Shown here in pieces: positions 46,614-56,600 of a stretch of 64,000 nt of DNA. Both the position numbers and the translations under genes were made by a program. Origin of the DNA: Fredinandcohnia onubensis (GTDB taxonomy: Bacteria; Bacillota; Bacilli; Bacillales; Bacillaceae_L); assembly GCF_002734215.1 (NCBI RefSeq), contig NZ_NSEB01000012.1:310001-374000 (forward strand), given 5' to 3'. Position 1 is the first letter of the stretch, and the number at the start of each line of letters is the position of its first letter. The notes below the pieces were generated by a model. The model searched no databases and was not told where the DNA came from. It saw only the letters and a list, made by a program, of their open reading frames with translations.

Positions 46614-46631
46614 AAACTAATATATTAGTTT
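46614..46631. promoter_or_regulatory. Perfect 18-bp palindrome in the methyltransferase promoter
   Basis: AAACTAATATATTAGTTT lies about 100 bp before the methyltransferase start. On the minus strand TTGAAA overlaps its upstream side and TATTAA follows about 16 bp further, so the palindrome would sit between -35 and -10. Repression by the HTH of the methyltransferase is plausible. Confidence 0.5.
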
Positions 46632-46702
46632 CAAAGATTGCTCCTATTAACATAAAGTTTAATTATCCATCACTTAGTTTGTCTTCTTACTTAAAAAGCA
46701 AA

Positions 46703-46720
46703 AGCATAAGTTCTTATGCT
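46703..46720 (-). terminator. Terminator of the A'-B' operon
   Basis: AGCATAAG-TT-CTTATGCT is a perfect 8-bp stem; on the minus strand TTTGCTTTTTAAG follows. It lies 182 bp past the B' stop and closes that operon before the methyltransferase promoter. Confidence 0.6.
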
Positions 46721-46901
46721 AGAATACCCCATACAATCCTAAAACCACATCTTACATTCATTGAAAGTTAAAGGATATTTCACCAATAAGAACAGATCAT
46801 TTATAAATCTATATATCATTTATTTTAATTAACAAGGTTCTTGCTAATTCCAATTAGCCCTAAATGCGTATAAATTAGAGTTAAGTTTAATATAAATTGG
46901 C

Positions 46902-48380
46902 TCATTTATGAACGTATATAGCAAAATTCCAATAAATTTGGTATTCATAATCCCGAAAGTACTCCTTAATCAGTCCTACTTTCTTAAGTTGTTCTAATAC
47001 CACATGGAATCTAGTAGAAAGTGATTGTTTGACTTTTGATGATGATATATGGTTTCTTTTCGCATAATCATTTATCCTATTTTTATCCTTGTACCTTAAC
47101 ATGTAAAGACTTTTTAAAAGTTCTTTTGTTACATATCCTTTTGAATTACTATTTTCTATTAATAACCTTATGATTGTAACAAACTCTTGGGTCATTTTTT
47201 TATCATGAGCAAATTCAGAGGATAACATTTCTACACGATGTTCGTGAATGGTTAATGCCATGTTTGAGTCCTCTCCCAAAAGTTCTTTTTTTGTCATAAA
47301 TGGGATGTCCTTTATAGTTCCAGCCTTATTCTTGAGTAAAAATTCAAACCAATCGTTTGGTTCCTGTTTTGGTTGAACCACGTTATTATTCACCCGAGTT
47401 GTATTAACTGATTGCTCCTTAGCATTGTCTGGGATACTATTGTTTTCTTGGTTATCTTCAGTAAGAGAAGGTTCCTTTACTTTTTGAACGATTTCATCTG
47501 TGGTTGTATGATCTTGATTTTTGTGTTCAATTTGGTTTAGTTCTTTTAAGAATGTATCAGTCAGCAGGATAGACTCTCTGATTTCCTCCATTTTTAATGT
47601 GAAAAGTTCTTTATCCTGTAAGAGTTCATTCTCAAACCAAATGGAGGATAAAGAATTACGATAGTTAGTAAAAACACGTTCCATATAAATGCCTAACAAA
47701 GAAAACTTAGAATAAAAGTTTTGCTTATCTACTTTCGTTCGATCATGTAGCTGGTTTACATTTAGTGATGAATCAACATTCACCTTTTCATACCAATTTT
47801 TAATAAAATTATGTATGTTGTTTTCACTGGCATTTGATTTAAAATTATCTTGCAGCACTTTAATTCTTGAAATGTCTCCTAGCCAAAAAGAAGATAAAAC
47901 TTCATTTAAAATTTTATCGTCCGTATTTTGAAATAAATGTGAGTTTTTCAAAAAGTATGCATGAATAATAGTTAAAGGATATACAATAAATTGTTCGATA
48001 ATAGATTGTTCCAATGCTTCCAGAAATGACTTTTTTATGTCATCTATATTTGCATCAATCATTCCTTGTATTCTCCAGCCGGTCTGTTCAATTTCAAACT
48101 CAAACGAAACTGGTAACTGAAATAGTTTTTGTAAATTCCATGTGGTACCGAATAATTTCACATTCCAATCTGATACCATCGGTCGAATAATAAGTATTTC
48201 TTTGCCATTTTTTTTATAAGTCATATGGTATGAAGAAATTAACATAGTCTCTACTGATTCATCTATATATCCCTTTTCAAATAAGGCGGTTTCGAGAATA
48301 TCTATTCCTTCCAGTACTTCTGCAACTGGCTTAATTGCTTTATTAATTTTTGAGTCTTTAAATCTTATAAATTGTTTCAT
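46902..48380 (-). CDS. Module protein B' (unrecognised; paralogue of 59135-60523)
   Basis: A 492-residue protein of no family I recognise. It is clearly related to the protein at 59135-60523: FWLGDISRIKVLQDN matches FWAGEINDISELYER, and SSIWFENELLQDKELF matches KNLWFDGELIHNEVKF. The C-terminal part (GYVTKELLKSLYMLRYKDKN onward) also matches and looks like a winged-helix-type domain. No catalytic motif, signal or membrane segment is seen. Residues about 290-350 are a low-complexity linker. It follows the coiled-coil gene by 21 bp in the A'-coiled coil-B' operon. Confidence 0.8.
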   Translation of the reverse strand: MKQFIRFKDSKINKAIKPVAEVLEGIDILETALFEKGYIDESVETMLISSYHMTYKKNGKEILIIRPMVSDWNVKLFGTTWNLQKLFQLPVSFEFEIEQTGWRIQGMIDANIDDIKKSFLEALEQSIIEQFIVYPLTIIHAYFLKNSHLFQNTDDKILNEVLSSFWLGDISRIKVLQDNFKSNASENNIHNFIKNWYEKVNVDSSLNVNQLHDRTKVDKQNFYSKFSLLGIYMERVFTNYRNSLSSIWFENELLQDKELFTLKMEEIRESILLTDTFLKELNQIEHKNQDHTTTDEIVQKVKEPSLTEDNQENNSIPDNAKEQSVNTTRVNNNVVQPKQEPNDWFEFLLKNKAGTIKDIPFMTKKELLGEDSNMALTIHEHRVEMLSSEFAHDKKMTQEFVTIIRLLIENSNSKGYVTKELLKSLYMLRYKDKNRINDYAKRNHISSSKVKQSLSTRFHVVLEQLKKVGLIKEYFRDYEYQIYWNFAIYVHK

Positions 48381-48401
48381 GAATTAGATCACCTTATCTA
48401 T

Positions 48402-48674
48402 TTAAACATTGTCTTCAGACCCTAGTATCACATTAATTCCATCATGTATTTCTTTAAGTTTATCTTGTTCTTCCATTAGTGGAATCATACGTTCTGAACG
48501 TTCTTTTGCATTAAGATCTCGATTTGATGCAATTTTTAAAACTTCTTCCTCAATCATTTTTTGCTTTTGGTTAATCTTTCCTGATAATTGACTTATTTTT
48601 TCTTTTTGTTCTTCCATTGCGGTTTTATATTTCTCGATTATATGTTGTAACTGACTTCCTACATATTCATCCAT
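48402..48674 (-). CDS. Small coiled-coil protein
   Basis: A 90-residue, almost wholly charged helical protein (IIEKYKTAMEEQKEKISQLS, then KMIEEEVLKIASNRDLNAKE). The heptad pattern predicts a coiled coil over most of its length. It overlaps the A' stop by 8 bp and precedes B', so it probably joins the two in a complex. I do not recognise a family. Confidence 0.78.
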   Translation of the reverse strand: MDEYVGSQLQHIIEKYKTAMEEQKEKISQLSGKINQKQKMIEEEVLKIASNRDLNAKERSERMIPLMEEQDKLKEIHDGINVILGSEDNV

Positions 48675-49911
48675 TCAGGTCTTGTCCTTTCCATTTATTC
48701 ATAAATTGGTCTACCTTTTGGAAGTATGAGTAAATTTCTTGTGCTTCCTTATAATTATCTTCTAGAGATTTAATATCACCATTCATAAAACATTCAACTA
48801 CTTTGTTATCTATCTCCTGTTTTATTTCACTAGGATTAAGTGTCAGGCTTACAATCTCATTAATGATTGACTCTATAGAAAACTCATCTGATGTAGAGGC
48901 ATTTACTATTTCATCTTTACTTTCTTCATCAGATTGTGGTTGTACATCTTTATCTAAAATCTTCTTGTCTTCATCCTCTTCATGAGATGCCTTAGCATCA
49001 TTAATGTCATCTTCACCAATTAACCATTTAAATGAAAGCTTATTTTCAGCTTGGTCTCCAAGCTCATCTTTATAATATCGTGATATTTTATTAACATAAA
49101 CTTTCCAAGTATCTTCTACTACATCATATTGAAAGCATTCATTTTGCTTAAGTAAATTTTTCAATTCATAGGTAGTAATTACCTTCATATCTAGGTAATG
49201 TTTAAATATTTCATTCATCGTTAGTCCAGATGGATAACAAGATAACAACTCATAAAGTATTGTAAATTTACTACTTCCCTTCGCAAATTCAAAGGAATCC
49301 TCTATCTGGGATAACTGACTTTGGTCTGGAATAATTACATCACTTTTTAGTCTTGGAACAGTCAATGTTATTTTTTTATTGTCATCAATGTTCATAATAA
49401 ATTCTTGATTAGGTTGGAGACCTGCGTCTGCAAAAAAATCCATGACTCCATTGCCAAACAGATAGCAATAATTATAAATCCACTTCCAATGGAACTCGTA
49501 TGTGTATCCATCAAAGTCTACATCAAAAACACCTTGTTTTCTGACCTTCATTCTTGTAAGACTTGCCATTTGCTGCGATACTCTAATAAATCCTTTTACA
49601 CGTTCAGCATACAGAACTAAATGAGATACTTGCTTTGGTTTCGCGCTTGTTGAAACAACAGTTGGACGAATAATAGGCGAAGAACCATAGCTCCATAATC
49701 CATCTTGAATTTCATTAAAGTCTTTATTTGCACGAATAAAAGATTCAACTGCTTTAAAGTAGTATTTAAAACGAGCGTTATTCTTGTTAACATTAAAAAT
49801 ACTCGTTACGATTTCATCGATCGTAAATGCTTTTCCCGATTGTTTTACATAACTCATTATATTTGAACTCTTGCGAGAAATTTGGTAATCGTAAAATTTA
49901 TTTTCCATCAT
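48667..49911 (-). CDS. Module protein A' (winged-helix type; paralogue of 60775-62805)
   Basis: A 414-residue protein. The N-terminus is winged-helix-like (FTIDEIVTSIFNVN, ending DGLWSYGSS, similar to HARE-HTH wings). The middle block YLFGNGVMDFFADAGLQPNQ (near residue 150) corresponds to YFFGDGIMDYFADSLIEPGH in the longer protein A. A second helix-turn-helix (YPSGLTMNEIFKHYLDMKV), an acidic linker (about 300-345) and a helical tail with a shared F-x2-G-x-I motif follow. It likely binds nucleic acid. It heads the A'-coiled coil-B' operon. The family is not recognised. Confidence 0.8.
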   Translation of the reverse strand: MMENKFYDYQISRKSSNIMSYVKQSGKAFTIDEIVTSIFNVNKNNARFKYYFKAVESFIRANKDFNEIQDGLWSYGSSPIIRPTVVSTSAKPKQVSHLVLYAERVKGFIRVSQQMASLTRMKVRKQGVFDVDFDGYTYEFHWKWIYNYCYLFGNGVMDFFADAGLQPNQEFIMNIDDNKKITLTVPRLKSDVIIPDQSQLSQIEDSFEFAKGSSKFTILYELLSCYPSGLTMNEIFKHYLDMKVITTYELKNLLKQNECFQYDVVEDTWKVYVNKISRYYKDELGDQAENKLSFKWLIGEDDINDAKASHEEDEDKKILDKDVQPQSDEESKDEIVNASTSDEFSIESIINEIVSLTLNPSEIKQEIDNKVVECFMNGDIKSLEDNYKEAQEIYSYFQKVDQFMNKWKGQDLNG

Positions 49912-49996
49912 TCAGTTCTCCTCGCTTGATTTGTAATTCACATTATTCTTCATTACTTGTCAAAACCTGACATTATTATTATAGCTTAGTTTACAA

Positions 49997-50029
49997 AAAA
50001 ATCACCGTTTTCGTGTAAACGATGATTTT
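49997..50029 (-). terminator. Terminator of the paired UvrD-like helicase operon
   Basis: AAAATCACCGTTT and AAACGATGATTTT pair around TCGTGT; on the minus strand TTTTTTTG follows. It lies 14 bp past the second helicase stop. Confidence 0.8.
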
Positions 50030-50042
50030 AATATAAAAAAGA

Positions 50043-51491
50043 TTAATTCAGTTTTATCTTTTTATACAACTTTTCATCTAGTTCTTCAACAAATGTTGAA
50101 AATGGACGAACAGCTGAAATTGTTAAAGTATATTTCGCTCTAGTCATAGCAACAAAGAATTTTCTACGTTCGGCTGCAAGATGATCTTCTTCATCTATAC
50201 CCGGAGTTGGACTTTTATACGGTAAAAATCCTTTTTTTAAGTTCGTTACGATTACATGATCAAATTCCAAGCCTTTAGCTGAATAATACGAAACGAGTTT
50301 GACTCCCGGTGTTAACATATCTGTTTCATCTTCTTTTACCATTATCCAAGGTATACCCGCTTCATCAAGGGCTTCACTAAATTTCTCGAGTCGTTTACTT
50401 GATTGTCCAATTACACCGATTGTGTCATCTGGAAAATTGTTTTGATAACGTTCAACTAGAGTTACTACAGTGTTTACTTCCTTGTCTAAGCTATCAGACT
50501 CAACTAGAATAGGAATTTGACCTGACGCACCCGGCAAAACTGTTTCCGTATAGTTCTCATCTTTTAGAAGGGTTTCATCATGTTTTTGAAAATCTTTAGC
50601 AAGCCTGATTATTTCTTGAGTTGATCGAAATGTTTCATTTAAAAACTTGCTTCGACCTTTCGTTACATCTATTCCAATATCTTTCCACGAAAAATTCCGG
50701 TGGTATATTTGCTGCCCCTTGTCTGCACCAATTGTAAGACTTTTCTTCGCAAGTTTAGAGATAGCTTTCAATTGCATAATGGTAAGATCTTGCGCCTCGT
50801 CGACTAGGATATGGTCTGGTTTTTTGTCATCAGGTATTTCCCCAGCGTATCGATCCAATAACAAAGCAACATCATCAAAATCAATACTTCTATATTGAGG
50901 AGAAGATAACATTTCATTATATTTCTCTAAAACATCATAAATGGTCTTCCTGTGCTCTTTTGAAACTTTTATTTGGTTCCCTCTTCCGCTTCGAAGAATA
51001 TTCATATAGTCATCTCTACTTTTTATGCCATTCCCTTTTATCCAAGAAATTTCGCTCATTAAAAATTTAATTAATTGACGAGCTTGATTCTTTTCACTAC
51101 TCATTTTTGGAAAGCTTGCATCAACATATCTTTTTCGTACAGTGTAAAAAGCATACTTCATCACTTCAAGATGTTTATCACCAATAAGTCTCGCGTTTTT
51201 CACACCCAATTCTTTTAGCAAGTGTATGCCCCATTGATGGAACGTACTTGCTTCTACAGGTTGGTCTCCACTTTTTAATGATAGCTGTCGAATATATGTT
51301 GTAAGTGATTTATTATATGCTAAAAACAGAACAGTTCCGCTATTCTTCATCTGAAGAAAGCGTGCTCGTTCAAGTAATACAGTTGATTTACCGGAGCCAG
51401 GTATTCCTCGAATCAATAGATCTCCTTCAGGAACGAAAGATACACATTTTTCTTGGCCTTTTGTTAAATTAATTTTCTGTTGTTCCAACAA
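50043..51491 (-). CDS. UvrD/Rep-like SF1 helicase, compact
   Basis: A 482-residue superfamily 1 helicase. Motifs in order: Walker A IRGIPGSGKSTVLLERA (near 30), DExQ HILVDEAQDLTIMQLKAI (near 230), motif III KGQQIYHRNFSWKD, motif V SYYSAKGLEFDHVIVTNLKK and motif VI KFFVAMTRAKYTLTI. It is short, lacking most of domains 1B/2B of UvrD (about 720 residues). TTG start after GGAGTGGG. It follows another UvrD-like gene by 15 bp; the pair forms one operon divergent from drmAB. Confidence 0.9.
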   Translation of the reverse strand: MLEQQKINLTKGQEKCVSFVPEGDLLIRGIPGSGKSTVLLERARFLQMKNSGTVLFLAYNKSLTTYIRQLSLKSGDQPVEASTFHQWGIHLLKELGVKNARLIGDKHLEVMKYAFYTVRKRYVDASFPKMSSEKNQARQLIKFLMSEISWIKGNGIKSRDDYMNILRSGRGNQIKVSKEHRKTIYDVLEKYNEMLSSPQYRSIDFDDVALLLDRYAGEIPDDKKPDHILVDEAQDLTIMQLKAISKLAKKSLTIGADKGQQIYHRNFSWKDIGIDVTKGRSKFLNETFRSTQEIIRLAKDFQKHDETLLKDENYTETVLPGASGQIPILVESDSLDKEVNTVVTLVERYQNNFPDDTIGVIGQSSKRLEKFSEALDEAGIPWIMVKEDETDMLTPGVKLVSYYSAKGLEFDHVIVTNLKKGFLPYKSPTPGIDEEDHLAAERRKFFVAMTRAKYTLTISAVRPFSTFVEELDEKLYKKIKLN

Positions 51492-51506
51492 AAACCCACT
51501 CCAATG

Positions 51507-53417
51507 TTAAAAATCGTCATTTTCAAATAATGCCATCAATCTCTCTTTTTGTTTTCTTTCTTCATCTTCTTGTGTTTCTTTTACGTTGTTTACTACATGG
51601 ACAAGTTTGTCATCAGTAGAATTATTTTGTTCATCATCATGTTTCCTTGCAAAGTAATCAAGAAGTTCTACATCTTTTCCTTGTCCTTTACATTCTCCAA
51701 AGAAATCGGGTCCATGAATTCCATTTCTACCTAGGATATAAAGGCGATCCTGTGCACGAGTAATCGCCACATATAACAATCTACGTTCTTCATCGGTATT
51801 TGGCCTTGAACCATGTGGAAAACTTTTATCTCCAAGAAACATGACAAAAACAACTCTAAATTCTAATCCTTTTGCTGAATGAACAGTTCGGATTTGCACA
51901 CCATCTTCAATTTCAATGGAGTCCTCATCTGAACTAGCATCTATTAGAAAATCGAGTGCTTCGTATCCAAAATTAGCACCAGATTCAATTGCTTCATGTA
52001 AGATAGGGATTATTTGCTTTGAATCTACATCACGAATTTCTTTATCTAATAATCCTTGCTCAATGGAAGCAATTATATTTAAAAGCTCATCATCATAATG
52101 ATATTGACAGAGTTCCTCAGTGGCTTCATATAGTTTCTGTTTTTCATCTTGGTTACGCTCTTTTATCCCTACTGGGATATTTAATTGCTCTAATGCCTTT
52201 TTCACTTCTGTTCCTTGAGGTGAGAATTCACTATCTTTTCTAACTAGTATTGTAATTTCAGAATAAGCAATATTTTCTTCAAGTACAAGTTTTTGAATCT
52301 CTTCAGCTATATAAGTGGCAGCAGTACTAATTCTAGGGGTATGAATAAGTCTTACTTTATTATTTGTAAGTTGATATCCTTCAACCTCTTCAGCAACAGT
52401 CATAGCGGGTGTTAATACCTTTTTATAAGTCGAATTACCTAATGACACAATTCTGTTTGCAACCGCTAAGATGTTTCCACTTGATCGATAGTTTTCAGTT
52501 AAATGTATTGGCTCAAGAACAGATATACCTTTCTCTTGAATTCGCTCTTGAAAATCAAGGATGTTTGAAACATCTGAACCATTGAATGAATAAATAGTCT
52601 GTTCATTATCACCAACAACATTTATAAATATATTTTCTCCAGCTAGTAAAAAAGCCAATGATTCTTGAGCCCTTGAAGTATCTTGATACTCATCAATAAA
52701 CAAATACTTCAACCCTTGCTTAATTCTTTTAATTGTTTGTTGTTCTGGATGTCTTAATACCAAAATGGCTTCCGAAATTAACCCTGGGTAATCAATTTGG
52801 TATGTTCTTTTCAAAAATGTATTATATCTTTTCCATACCTTCTTTATATCGTTGCTTAAGACAGGTATTTTTACCGAGTGTTCTACTTCAATTTGAATGA
52901 CTTTACCCATTGGTAAATCATTAGGTGAACAAATAGCCTGACCCAAATCAGGATGACCTTGTCGAATTGAGTCAATCGCTTTTGCATATAATATATGCAT
53001 ACTGTCTTTATGGACAATATCTTTAAAGAATGTTTTACTTTTCCGCTCAAAGATGGATAGATTTGAATCAATTATTTTAAATCCAGGCTTTAACCAAGTT
53101 TCTCCCAAGCTAGCTGCAATTCGTAAAATTCGAAATGCCAAACCATGAAATGTCAAAGTTTCAATAGGACTTCCAGTACCTGCTTCTTGTCGATATTGTT
53201 CTAGTTTATTAATTAAACCCGACCTTGCACTTCTAGAAAAAGATAGTGCAAGCATTTGAGATGCTTCTACATTTCTTTCAATTTGTAAAAACAATATTCT
53301 TGCTGCAAGGGTACTCGTTTTACCTGTACCTGCAGCTGCATTAATTAATAAATGACCTTCTGGAGCTGTAACAGCCTTAAATTGATTTGTATTTAGCTGT
53401 TGAATGAATGGTAACAT
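51507..53417 (-). CDS. UvrD/PcrA-like SF1 helicase
   Basis: A superfamily 1 helicase of about 636 residues. Walker A INAAAGTGKTSTLAARI (near 30), DExQ LFIDEYQDTSRAQE, VGDNEQTIYSFNGSD, TVHSAKGLEFRVVFVMFLGD and LLYVAITRAQDRLYI are intact. A C-terminal tail is rich in Asp/Glu/Lys and may bind a partner. ATG at 53417 has AAAGG 9 bases upstream; the GTG at 53426 is less likely. With the second helicase it is a two-gene operon beside the DISARM-like drmAB pair, which points to defence rather than general repair. Confidence 0.9.
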   Translation of the reverse strand: MLPFIQQLNTNQFKAVTAPEGHLLINAAAGTGKTSTLAARILFLQIERNVEASQMLALSFSRSARSGLINKLEQYRQEAGTGSPIETLTFHGLAFRILRIAASLGETWLKPGFKIIDSNLSIFERKSKTFFKDIVHKDSMHILYAKAIDSIRQGHPDLGQAICSPNDLPMGKVIQIEVEHSVKIPVLSNDIKKVWKRYNTFLKRTYQIDYPGLISEAILVLRHPEQQTIKRIKQGLKYLFIDEYQDTSRAQESLAFLLAGENIFINVVGDNEQTIYSFNGSDVSNILDFQERIQEKGISVLEPIHLTENYRSSGNILAVANRIVSLGNSTYKKVLTPAMTVAEEVEGYQLTNNKVRLIHTPRISTAATYIAEEIQKLVLEENIAYSEITILVRKDSEFSPQGTEVKKALEQLNIPVGIKERNQDEKQKLYEATEELCQYHYDDELLNIIASIEQGLLDKEIRDVDSKQIIPILHEAIESGANFGYEALDFLIDASSDEDSIEIEDGVQIRTVHSAKGLEFRVVFVMFLGDKSFPHGSRPNTDEERRLLYVAITRAQDRLYILGRNGIHGPDFFGECKGQGKDVELLDYFARKHDDEQNNSTDDKLVHVVNNVKETQEDEERKQKERLMALFENDDF

Positions 53418-53616
53418 ACGATTCACCCTTTCCGTTCTAGTTCTATCTACCTATTAAACTATCATAAATTCAATTAAATATCGATAAAAAAAAGGAATTT
53501 CCACTAAAATAGCGAAACATCAACATAGATGAAATATGCCAAATTACTGGGTAATACATCATTTTTATCCAATATATAAATAATATAACTTATGATATGT
53601 AAAAGGTGGTTATAAC

Positions 53617-56600
53617 TTGGAAAATAAAGAAATGGTTAATGTAAGAAGTGAATTGTTAGAGAGACTTCAATTAGAATTGATAGGTCCTAATGATCCATTT
53701 GAAACATTAATTGAACGTCCCTCTCAACGTTATTTGTGTGGAATACTTTGGCCTGTAAGGACACAAATTGATAAATCTGAAGACGACAATTTGGATTCAG
53801 GTAATGAAGGAGAAGAAACAGGTAACGAAGAAAACTTAGCCCCCCTTCTCCAAGCAATGAATCCCTCTGCAATTGGGTTATCATTCATTGTGGAAGGTGA
53901 ACATACTGTTGAAGCTAATATTAGCTGGGGAAAATACAAAGAAGTTCCCGATGTTGGTGGGAGCACAGAAAAGACAAATTGGTCGAGATTAAATAAAAGC
54001 CAAGACAATATTACGATAGATGTTACAAAAACGGATGAAAGACAATCAATTCCGTTACAAAATGAGGAGCATGTATTTGTCGAATATCAATCAAGGAGTT
54101 TAACCCACAACAAGTTTGCAGTCAGCCTTTTTTTAGTAAATCGAAAGCAAAAACCAAAAAAAGTAGTCGAAGATCTTTATTGTATTTTCCAACCAGTAAT
54201 TTCTATTAGTGGTGTTTCACAAGGTAGTATGCCGTTTGCTGTACGTAAAATAGATGATGATATTTCAATCTATAAATCCATGGATGATCAATCTGATGAT
54301 CTACTTTATCGTGATCAACAAGTATTTGCCAATGGTCATGGTGTTGCAGTAGAGTGGGCGGATCTTACTAAGGATGGAAAGCACGCAGGAAAATTAACAA
54401 CCATTACAATGCCCTTTTATGAAATCCCGAGAGTGATTCCTCCAAAATGGGAGAATGAGGGTAGCCTAGATATGAAAAAGCTAGCAAATGCTAATGATGG
54501 AGATGAAATATATTCTTATCTCTCCCCTCTTTGTCGTGAATATAAAAATTGGATTCATGAAGAAGAACGAAAGCTAAAAGACCTTGATCCAACTTTTCAC
54601 GAAACTGGAAAAAGACATATTGGTAATTGCAAAAAAGCTGTAGCCCGTATGGAAGAAGGATTACAACTAATAAAATCTGAAAAAGATGTGTTTATTGCAT
54701 TTCGTTTTGCTAACAAAGCAATGTCTCTTCAAATTGAGCATTCTGTTTGGGCAAAGAAAAAGGAAAAAGATTTTTCAAAAGGACCAGATAAAATTGACAC
54801 ACAATGGCGTCCATTTCAAATTGCCTTTGTTCTACAAGGGTTAGCAGGGTTATCTAACCCAGAACATGACGATAGAAATATTACGGATCTACTTTGGTTT
54901 CCTACGGGTGGAGGAAAAACAGAAGCATATTTAGGACTAGCTGCCTTTACAATGGCACTAAGAAGAATGAAAAAAGACCAAGGTGGATATCGTGGGGATG
55001 CTGGTGTAACGGTACTAATGCGATACACATTACGACTGTTAACAATTCAACAGTTCCAAAGAGCAACTGCATTAATATGTGCTTGTGAAATCCTACGAAA
55101 AAATGAACCTGAGTTATTTGGACATGTACCATTTCGGATTGGTTTATGGGTTGGAATCAAAAGTACACCAAATACTTTTGATGAAGCACTTGATGCGGTA
55201 AAACAAACAAAAGAATCATATAAGAAAAAGAGCGTAACTTTTAATAAAACAGGCACACCGGTGCAAGTATTAACATGTCCTTGGTGTGGGGCTTCTCTAG
55301 TTAATGATGAGAAAAGTTTTAGTCATTCCTATTTCCCCGATCGTAGAAAACGAAGAGTACATATTTATTGTTCCCGCAAAGAATGCGAGTTTGGCAGAAG
55401 CCCAAATAGTGAAGGAATTCCTGTTCTTGTTACGGATGAAGAGATTTACAGATTACTTCCTGACCTATTAATCGGTACAGTTGACAAATTTGCCCGTATG
55501 CCTTGGGTCGGTGAAATACAAGGTTTATTCGGTAAAATTGCAGGTGAAGTCAAAGGATGGGGCTTCATAGCTCCGGGAGCTGATGAAGATACGGTAAATA
55601 ATATGAAAAAAGTTACGAATGGAATTGAATACAGTGACACGAGAAAATTATTACCACCTGAGCTTATTATTCAGGATGAGCTTCATCTCATTTCTGGCCC
55701 ACTCGGTACCATGGTTGGCTTATATGAGACAGCTGTTGATACACTTTCCTCAAGAATAATAAACGGAAAATCAGTTGGTCCTAAAGTCGTAGCATCAACA
55801 GCGACAATTCGCCAAGCAAAAGAACAGGTTAAAGGCTTGTTTGCAAGAGATATTTCGATATTCCCAAGTCCTGGACTTTCATCGAATGACTCATTCTTTG
55901 CAGTTGAGCAACCACTTGAGTCGGTTCCTGGAAGAGTCTATGCTGGTATATTTGCACCAGGGAAAAGTATGAAGACAGCACTTGTAAGAATTTATTCTGC
56001 CCTACTTGCTTCAACTGGAGCAATGGAAGAATTTTCGAAGGAAGATCTCGATCCATATCAAACAGTTGTTGGCTACTATAATAGCTTACGTGAACTGGGT
56101 GGAGCAGTCCGACTAGTAGAAGATGACGTTCGTGCGAGAATGGATGTTTTGGAAAAACGTCAAGAAGGTCAAAACTATAAATTTTTAAAGAGAAATTATG
56201 AAAATGATGTACCCGAACTAACAAGTAGAATTGACTCAAAGGACATCCCCAAAATTTTAGATGACTTAAATCAACCATTTTATGGAAAGATGATAAACAA
56301 ACCAGTTGATATTGTCCTTGCTAGTAACATGATTTCAGTTGGTGTTGACGTGGATCGACTAGGCTTAATGGTTGTAACAGGTCAACCAAAAACAACTGCT
56401 GAATATATACAATCAACAAGCCGAGTTGGACGTAAATTTCCAGGGCTAGTTATTACCTTGTATAACTGGGCCCGTCCGCGGGATGTTTCTCACTATGAAC
56501 AATTCCTTGCTTATCACTCAGCCCTTTATCGGTATGTAGAAGCAATTAGTGTAACACCTTTTGCTTCACGGGCACGTGATCGTGGGTTAGCTGCAACGTT

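Noticed and set aside
55829-56278. Minus-strand frame of 149 residues within drmA
   Set aside because: Antisense to well-supported DrmA helicase coding; composition is unlike a real protein.
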